A stretch of DNA of 64,000 nucleotides. Source: Streptomyces sp. (GTDB lineage Bacteria > Actinomycetota > Actinomycetes > Streptomycetales > Streptomycetaceae). Under the pieces are notes generated by a model. It saw only the letters and a list, made by a program, of their open reading frames with translations, was not told the origin of the DNA and made no database searches. The DNA lies in the NCBI RefSeq assembly GCF_019510245.1, contig NZ_JAEKKT010000140.1:1-64000 (forward strand), in the 5' to 3' direction. How positions within the stretch are numbered: the first letter of the stretch is position 1; each line of letters starts with the position of its first letter. The position numbers and the translations under genes are program-made. Below, in pieces: positions 59,335 to 64,000 of this stretch.

Positions 59335-60857
59335 GCGCCCACCTCCGCACCGGCCATGTCACTGCCGCTGCCGCTGCCGCTCGGCAGGGGCGGGCGGATC
59401 ACGTCGTACTCCGCGAGGTCCACCCGCTGGGTCGCGCGCCGGAACTCCGTGGTCGTACCTGGCCAGATGGTGGTGTTGCGGCCGCTCGCGTCGAGGTACC
59501 AGCTGGTGCAGCCGCCGGTGTTCCAGACGGTCCGCTTCATGCGCTCCTGGACCTTGTGGTTCCAGGCGGCCACGGCACCGGGGCGCGCGTCCAGGGCCGC
59601 ACGCCCGCCGAGGACGTGGAGCTGGCGCAGGTAGTCGGCCATGTAGTTCAGCTGGGACTCGATCATGAGGATCATGGAGGAGTTCCCGAGGCCGGTGTTG
59701 GGCCCGATGATCGTCATCCAGTTGGGGAACCCGGCGGCCGAGGCACCGCGCAGCGCCTCCATGCCGCCCTTCCAGGTCTCCGCGAGGGTCCGTCCGTCGG
59801 CGCCGACGACCCGCTCGGCGATGGGCATGTCGGTGACGTGGAAGCCGGTGCCGAAGACGATCGCGTCGACCTCGGCGCTGCTGCCGTCGGCGGCGACCGC
59901 CGTCGAGCCGCGGATCTCACTGAGCCCGCTCGCCACCACGTCCACGTTCGGCCTGGCCAGCGCCGGATAGTAGGTGCTGGAGAGCAGGATCCGCTTGCAG
60001 CCGATGCGGTAGTCGGGGGTGAGCTTGGCGCGCAGCGCCGGGTCCTTGATCGCGCGGGCCATGTTGCGCTTGGCGAGGCTCTCGACCAGGCCGAGTTCGT
60101 CGGGGCGCTTCGTGAACGCCTGGACCTGGAGTTCCCGGATGCCCCACAGGAGTCCGCGCCGGGCCTGGGTGGTGAAGGGCAGCGCCCGGTGCAGCCGGCG
60201 CTCGGCGGCGCTGATGGCCCGGTCGACGCGCGGCATCACCCACGGCGGGGTGCGCTGGAAGAGGGTGAGGTGGGCGACCTCGGGCTGGACGGCGGGCACG
60301 ATCTGGATCGCGGAGGCGCCGGTGCCGACCATGGCGACCCGCTTGCCGCGCAGGTCGTAGTCGTGGTCCCAGCGGGCCGAGTGGAAGACCTTGCCCGGGA
60401 ACGAGTCCAGCCCCGGGATCTCGGGGACCTTGGGATCGGACAGCGGCCCGGTGGCGGAGACGACCACGTCGGCGGAGAAGGTCCCGGCGGCGGTCTCGAT
60501 CTCCCAGCGCAGCGCCTCCGCGTCCCACGCCATCCGCTTGACCTCGGCGTCGAAGCGCAGGTGGGGCCGGAGCCCGAACACGTCGGTGACGTGCTCCAGG
60601 TAGGCGCGGATGTGCTCCTGCCCGGAGAAGGTGCGCGGCCAGTCGGGGTTGGGCGCGAAGGAGAAGGAGTACAGGTGGGAGGGCACGTCGCAGGCGCACC
60701 CCGGATAGCTGTTGTCCCGCCAGGTACCGCCGACGCTGCCGGCCCGTTCCAGGACGACGAAGTCGGTGATCCCCTCCCTGCGCAACCGCACGGCCGCGCC
60801 CAGCCCGCCGAACCCGGACCCGATCACCGCCACCCGTACATGCTCGTGCTGGGCCAT
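59331..60857 (-). CDS. Flavin-containing (Baeyer-Villiger-type) monooxygenase
   Basis: 508 residues. FAD motif VIGSGFGGLGAAVRLRREG near the N-terminus, second Rossmann motif VAMVGTGASAIQIVP, and between them FPGKVFHSARWDHD, matching the BVMO fingerprint FxGxxxHxxxW(P/D). It inserts oxygen into ketones or oxidises heteroatoms using NADPH and O2. First in an operon with hydrolase and SDR, the same order as mycobacterial mymA-lipR-sadH. A 16-bp palindrome lies upstream (60889-60904). Confidence 0.9.
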   Translation of the reverse strand: MAQHEHVRVAVIGSGFGGLGAAVRLRREGITDFVVLERAGSVGGTWRDNSYPGCACDVPSHLYSFSFAPNPDWPRTFSGQEHIRAYLEHVTDVFGLRPHLRFDAEVKRMAWDAEALRWEIETAAGTFSADVVVSATGPLSDPKVPEIPGLDSFPGKVFHSARWDHDYDLRGKRVAMVGTGASAIQIVPAVQPEVAHLTLFQRTPPWVMPRVDRAISAAERRLHRALPFTTQARRGLLWGIRELQVQAFTKRPDELGLVESLAKRNMARAIKDPALRAKLTPDYRIGCKRILLSSTYYPALARPNVDVVASGLSEIRGSTAVAADGSSAEVDAIVFGTGFHVTDMPIAERVVGADGRTLAETWKGGMEALRGASAAGFPNWMTIIGPNTGLGNSSMILMIESQLNYMADYLRQLHVLGGRAALDARPGAVAAWNHKVQERMKRTVWNTGGCTSWYLDASGRNTTIWPGTTTEFRRATQRVDLAEYDVIRPPLPSGSGSGSDMAGAEVGA

Positions 60858-60888
60858 CCCGGAGCCTCCACACCTCGCCCGTGATTAC

Positions 60889-60904
60889 GCCAGTGAACAC
60901 TGGC
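60889..60904. promoter_or_regulatory. 16-bp palindrome upstream of the monooxygenase operon
   Basis: GCCAGTG-AA-CACTGGC has perfect 7-bp arms, 32 bp upstream of the monooxygenase start and 86 bp from the divergent MerR gene. It is a likely operator for control of the operon; the binding protein is not identified. Confidence 0.6.
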
Positions 60905-60989
60905 ACGGTTGGACTGTAGAACAGCCCCGTACTGATGGGTAGGCCCCGGACGGACGAAAGTTACCGGCGGTACCACATAGGCTGCGCAC

Positions 60990-61676
60990 GTGACGGACGA
61001 CGGCGGACGAACGACCTCCACGGCCTCCGCCCCGGGCGGCGGACGCGAGTACCGCATGGAGGAACTGGCCGCACTGGCCGGCATCACCGTGCGCACCCTG
61101 CGCTTCTACCGCGAGCGCAAGCTGATCCGGCCGCCCCGCCGCGAGGGCCGTATCGCCTGGTACGACGACCACCACCTGGCCCGGCTGCGCACCATCTCGG
61201 CGCTCCTGGAACGCGGCCACACCCTGAACGGCATCGCCGAGCTGGCGGAGGCCCTCGACCACGGCAAGGACGTCGCCGAACTCCTCGGCGTCGACACCCC
61301 CACCGAGGAGGAGCCGGTCCGCCTGACCCCCGAGGAGCTCGCCGCCCGTTTCGAGGGCGAGGTCACCCCGGAGAACCTCGCCGCCGCCATGGACCTCGGC
61401 TACCTCGGCACCGACGGCGACGACATCGTCCACATCAGCCGCCGCCTGCTGGACGCCTCCTCGGCCCTGGTCCGCGAGGGCTTCCCGCTCGCCGAGGTCC
61501 TCGCGGCCGGCCGCAGCGTCCGCGAACACGCCGACGCCCTCGCCGAACTCTTCGCCGACCTCGTCCTGCGCCACGGCCCCGAGGAGGACATGGAACGCCT
61601 GCGCCCGCTGGCCCGCAGCGTGGTGGAGGCGGAGGTGTCACTGGCGCTGGACCGCAGGCTGCGCAAGAACCCGTAG
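60990..61676 (+). CDS. MerR-family regulator
   Basis: 228 residues. The HTH is YRMEELAALAGITVRTLRFY, then RERKLIRPPRREGRIAWYDD (residues 21-60), with the dimerisation helix after it. The C-terminal half is a long helical effector domain without Cys pairs, so it is not a metal sensor. GTG 60990 lacks a ribosome site; TAGGCT (60978-60983) ends 6 nt before. Divergent from the monooxygenase operon, which it probably regulates. Confidence 0.87.
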   Translation: MTDDGGRTTSTASAPGGGREYRMEELAALAGITVRTLRFYRERKLIRPPRREGRIAWYDDHHLARLRTISALLERGHTLNGIAELAEALDHGKDVAELLGVDTPTEEEPVRLTPEELAARFEGEVTPENLAAAMDLGYLGTDGDDIVHISRRLLDASSALVREGFPLAEVLAAGRSVREHADALAELFADLVLRHGPEEDMERLRPLARSVVEAEVSLALDRRLRKNP

Positions 61677-61685
61677 AACGACCGG

Positions 61686-62489
61686 TCAGAGGTCGTACAC
61701 GACGGTGACCGGCGCATGGTCGGACCACCGTTCGCCGTGCGTGGCCGCCCGCTCCACGAACCCCTTGACCGCCCTGCCGGCCAGCCCGGGCGTGGTCATC
61801 TGGTAGTCGATCCTCCAACCAGAATCGTTGTCGAAGGCCCGCCCCCGGTACGACCACCAGGTGTACGGACCCTCGGCCTCCGGGTGCAGGGCGCGCACGA
61901 CGTCGACGTACCCGCCGTCGGCCGGGTCCAGGACGTTGCCGAGCCACTCGCGTTCCTCCGGGAGGAAGCCGGAGTTCTTGGTGTTGCCGCGCCAGTTCTT
62001 CAGGTCGGCCTGCCGGTGGGCGATGTTCCAGTCGCCGCAGACGACGACCTCGCGCCCGTCGGCGGCGGCCCGTTCGCGCAGGTCCTTCAGATGGGCAAGG
62101 AACTCGCCCATGAAGCGGTACTTCTCGTCCTGCCGCCCGGTGCCCACCTCGCCGGAGGGGAGATAGAGGGAGGCGACGGTGACGCCGGGCAGATCGGCCT
62201 CGACGTAGCGGCCGCTCGCGTCGAACTCGTCCGACCCGAAGCCGACGCGCACGCGGTCCGGCTCACGCCGGGTGTAGAGGGAGACTCCCGCGCGCCCCTT
62301 GGCGGCCGCGGGGGCGTGCACCACGTGCCAGCCGCCGGGCGCGCGCACCTCCTCCGGGAGCTGCTGCGGCTCGGCGCGCACCTCCTGGAGGCAGAGCACG
62401 TCCGCGGAGGTCTCCGCGAGCCACTCCACGAAGCCCTTCTTGGCGGCGGCCCGCAGTCCGTTCACGTTCACCGAGGTCACAGTCAGCAC
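61686..62489 (-). CDS. xth: Exodeoxyribonuclease III
   Basis: 267 residues of the exonuclease III/APE1 family, cutting at abasic sites and removing 3'-blocking groups. Motifs: TSVNVNGLRAA, CLQEVRAEPQQLP (catalytic Glu), VVCGDWNIAH (Asp-Asn), RIDYQMTT and the C-terminal SDHAPVTVVYDL (His). GTG 62489 gives the family's N-terminus; minus-strand TATCGT (62501-62496) ends 6 nt upstream, so it is probably leaderless. It is convergent with the MerR gene, 9 bp apart. Confidence 0.94.
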   Translation of the reverse strand: MLTVTSVNVNGLRAAAKKGFVEWLAETSADVLCLQEVRAEPQQLPEEVRAPGGWHVVHAPAAAKGRAGVSLYTRREPDRVRVGFGSDEFDASGRYVEADLPGVTVASLYLPSGEVGTGRQDEKYRFMGEFLAHLKDLRERAAADGREVVVCGDWNIAHRQADLKNWRGNTKNSGFLPEEREWLGNVLDPADGGYVDVVRALHPEAEGPYTWWSYRGRAFDNDSGWRIDYQMTTPGLAGRAVKGFVERAATHGERWSDHAPVTVVYDL

Positions 62490-62568
62490 GCGGGAACGAT
62501 ACCGGCACACTGGACGGAGTCCCGATGTCCACCGCGGTCGCCGCCTGCACGAATATACGATGCCTCAC

Positions 62569-63057
62569 ATGAATATACGCCCGGTTGCCTTCGACCACCC
62601 CGACGCCGTCAAGCTGAACGACGAGGTCCAGGCCGAGTACCAGCTGCGCTACGGCGACGGCGGCGACGCCACCGTCCTCGACACGGCCGACTTCGAGCCG
62701 CCCAACGGCGTCTACCTGATCGCGTACGACGAGTCCGGCCGCCCGGTGGCGACCGGCGGCTGGCGCAGCCAGGACGCGAACGGCGAGGGCAACGAGGACG
62801 GCGACGCCGAGCTCAAGCGCATGTTCGTCGTCGAGGCGATGCGCGGCCGGGGCCTCGCCCGCCGGATGCTCGCGGCCCTGGAGGCCGACGCCCGCGCGGC
62901 CGGCCGCCTCCGCATGGTCCTGGAGACCGGTACCAAGCAGCCGGAGGCCATCGCCCTGTACACCTCCAGCGGCTACGAACCGTGCACCAAGTTCGGCTAC
63001 TACCGCCACTACGAGTCGAGCCGCTGCTTCGCGAAGGCCCTGCGGGCGGATCTGTAG
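62569..63057 (+). CDS. GNAT-family N-acetyltransferase
   Basis: 162 residues. Motif A is MFVVEAMRGRGLARRMLAAL (about residues 84-103), motif B IALYTSSGYEPC. Substrate unknown. The ATG at 62569 has no ribosome site; TACGAT (62556-62561) ends 7 nt before, in keeping with a leaderless mRNA. The ATG at 62560 would overlap the hexamer. GAATATACG occurs at 62551-62559 and again at 62571-62579, the second inside the coding start. Confidence 0.86.
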   Translation: MNIRPVAFDHPDAVKLNDEVQAEYQLRYGDGGDATVLDTADFEPPNGVYLIAYDESGRPVATGGWRSQDANGEGNEDGDAELKRMFVVEAMRGRGLARRMLAALEADARAAGRLRMVLETGTKQPEAIALYTSSGYEPCTKFGYYRHYESSRCFAKALRADL

Positions 63058-63070
63058 GGCCGTCGCGCGC

Positions 63071-63445
63071 TCAAGGGTGCCGGTGGTAGGCCTTGTTGGC
63101 GATGCGCCAGCCGTCGTCGCCGCGGACCAGCAGGAAGATGTCGGTGAACGTGTCCGCGCCGTGGAAGAGCGTCATGGCCGCGGTGGCGACGGTGCCGTGG
63201 ACATCGACGGTGTCGATGCGGCGGGAGCGCGCCGGTTCGTCCCGGGCGGGCCGGCCCGGGAAGAGCGCGCAGTACCGGTCGAGGGACCACGAGACGAATG
63301 CACCGTCCCGGATCCCCTCGATGTGCGCGGTGGGCAGGAACGCGTCGCGGAAGTGGGCGGGGTCGCCGGTGGCGTGCCCGCGGATGTAGGCCTGGAGCGG
63401 TTCGAGCACGGCACCGTCCGCGGCAGTCGTGTGTGGTGCGGTCAT
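63071..63445 (-). CDS. SnoaL/NTF2-like protein
   Basis: 124 residues with the cone-like NTF2/SnoaL fold. LEPLQAYIRGHATGDPAHFR and AFLPTAHIEGIRDGAFVSWS at the start, VATAAMTLFHGADTFTDIFL and WRIANKAYHRHP at the end match the putative lumazine-binding group. Enzymatic or ligand-binding role unknown. ATG 63445 has no strong ribosome site. Divergent from the LysR gene, which is its probable regulator. Confidence 0.8.
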   Translation of the reverse strand: MTAPHTTAADGAVLEPLQAYIRGHATGDPAHFRDAFLPTAHIEGIRDGAFVSWSLDRYCALFPGRPARDEPARSRRIDTVDVHGTVATAAMTLFHGADTFTDIFLLVRGDDGWRIANKAYHRHP

Positions 63446-63489
63446 ACGGGCCACGGTGCTGCACCGTGACGGCTGCGACAAGCGCAGAT

Positions 63490-63510
63490 CTCGCAGGGCA
63501 GCTCTGCGAG
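63490..63510. promoter_or_regulatory. Inverted repeat between SnoaL-like and LysR genes
   Basis: CTCGCAG-N7-CTGCGAG has perfect 7-bp arms and contains the T-N11-A pattern of LysR-type binding sites. Its position between divergent genes is typical of such operators. Confidence 0.6.
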
Positions 63511-63538
63511 GAGCGCATACCGGCTGGATACTGGGGTC

Positions 63539-64000
63539 GTGGAGCTGACGGTGTGGCGGACCTTCGTGACCGTGTGCCGGCTCGGGTCGCTGTCGGCGGC
63601 GGCCGCCGAGCTGAACCACACGCAGTCGGCCGTCTCCCGGCAGATCGCCGGGCTGGAGCGGCAGCTCGGCGTGGAGCTGCTGGAGCGCCATGCGCGCGGC
63701 GTGCGCGCGACACCGGCCGGCGAGGTGTTCCGGCGCCATGCCCTGGCCACGCTCACCGAGGCGGACCGCGCGGTTCGCGCCGTACGGGATGTCGGGGGCG
63801 GGGCGTTCGAGCGGCCTCTGGCGGTCGGTGCGACGCCCTCTCTGGCCGCGGGGATGGTCCCCGAGGCCGTCCGGGCCCTGCTCCGGCGATCCGGGTCCGT
63901 CCGCTGGAGCCTGCTGCCCGGTCTCAGCGCGCAGCTGCACGACCGCGTGATCGCCGGCGATCTCGACATCGCCGTCGTCACCGACGCACCGCCCGGGCTG
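63539..64000 (+). CDS. LysR-family regulator, N-terminal part (cut by window edge)
   Basis: 154 codons are present. HTH: VELTVWRTFVTVCRLGSLSA, AAAELNHTQSAVSRQIAGLE, RQLGVELLERHARGVRATPA; the start of the substrate domain follows (LAVGATPSLAAGMVPEAVRA). GTG 63539 lacks a ribosome site; GATACT (63527-63532) ends 6 nt upstream. It is divergent from the SnoaL-like gene. Confidence 0.88.
   Translation, partial: MELTVWRTFVTVCRLGSLSAAAAELNHTQSAVSRQIAGLERQLGVELLERHARGVRATPAGEVFRRHALATLTEADRAVRAVRDVGGGAFERPLAVGATPSLAAGMVPEAVRALLRRSGSVRWSLLPGLSAQLHDRVIAGDLDIAVVTDAPPGL

Noticed and set aside
1..64000. tRNA or rRNA genes
   Set aside because: No cloverleaf with a T-loop GGTTCGAATCC-type segment or rRNA sequence was noticed while reading; short ones could be missed without a covariance search.

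Overview
The window is a high-GC actinobacterial chromosome segment, clearly Streptomyces. GTG starts are frequent, third codon positions are strongly G/C, and it carries sporulation (SsgE-type) and resuscitation-factor genes. The gene order (ppc, desaturase, tam/tamR, galTEK, rpfB, pmt, paired PBPs, ssgE, nickel transporter) is the order I know from the S. coelicolor core chromosome. No tRNA, rRNA, CRISPR array, origin or intact insertion sequence was seen.

Layout. 1-4.7 kb: 5' end of ppc, a fatty-acid desaturase with its TetR regulator and twin operators, a CsbD-like protein, a VOC protein, and trans-aconitate methyltransferase divergent from a TamR-like MarR with three phased operator-like repeats. 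4.8-12.5 kb: two orphan NarL-type regulators (the second lacks the phospho-acceptor Asp) flank an acetyltransferase, the galT-galE-galK operon, a Na+/solute symporter and a small membrane protein. 12.7-25.9 kb: two tandem PQQ-type beta-propeller membrane proteins, an ABC-F ATPase, an ankyrin/HEAT-like protein, ispE-rsmA-rpfB-tatD, a zinc-ribbon protein with a foldable leader, and rsmI. 26-36.8 kb: protein mannosyltransferase, two penicillin-binding proteins, ssgE, a Nur-box-controlled Ni/Co ECF transporter, the ohrR/ohr peroxide pair and a serine hydrolase. 36.9-43.8 kb: a DUF1876 protein, a hydroxyisobutyrate-dehydrogenase-like enzyme, and an operon of ABC ATPase, permease and secreted beta-propeller/phosphoesterase.

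43.96-49.19 kb is the most unusual part. A 5.2 kb block interrupts an EamA transporter gene. The gene's last 40 codons lie at 43847-43966 and the rest at 49169-49911. The 6-bp sequence GACCGA occurs at both junctions, and joining there restores the conserved LRESSVIVGAA stretch. The block carries its own EamA transporter, a divergent RpiR-type regulator with an operator-like palindrome, a probable transposase fragment, and a 946-residue secreted PKD/beta-helix protein with three C-terminal LDTRNGTG repeats. The split gene also has a 1-nt frameshift near its start, so it is probably a decaying pseudogene.

49.9-64 kb: YbaK-type tRNA deacylase, MMPL exporter with TetR regulator, a tricorn-type protease with all catalytic residues, a Gln-rich repeat protein, a monooxygenase/hydrolase/SDR operon ordered like mycobacterial mymA-lipR-sadH with a divergent MerR, exonuclease III, an acetyltransferase, a SnoaL-like protein and a partial LysR regulator.

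Two themes recur. Many genes, especially regulators, have a -10-like hexamer ending 6-7 nt before the start codon and no Shine-Dalgarno sequence, which suggests leaderless mRNAs. A dispersed GC-rich hairpin repeat (core GGTCGCGCAGTTCCCCGCG) sits at gene ends, once as three tandem units.
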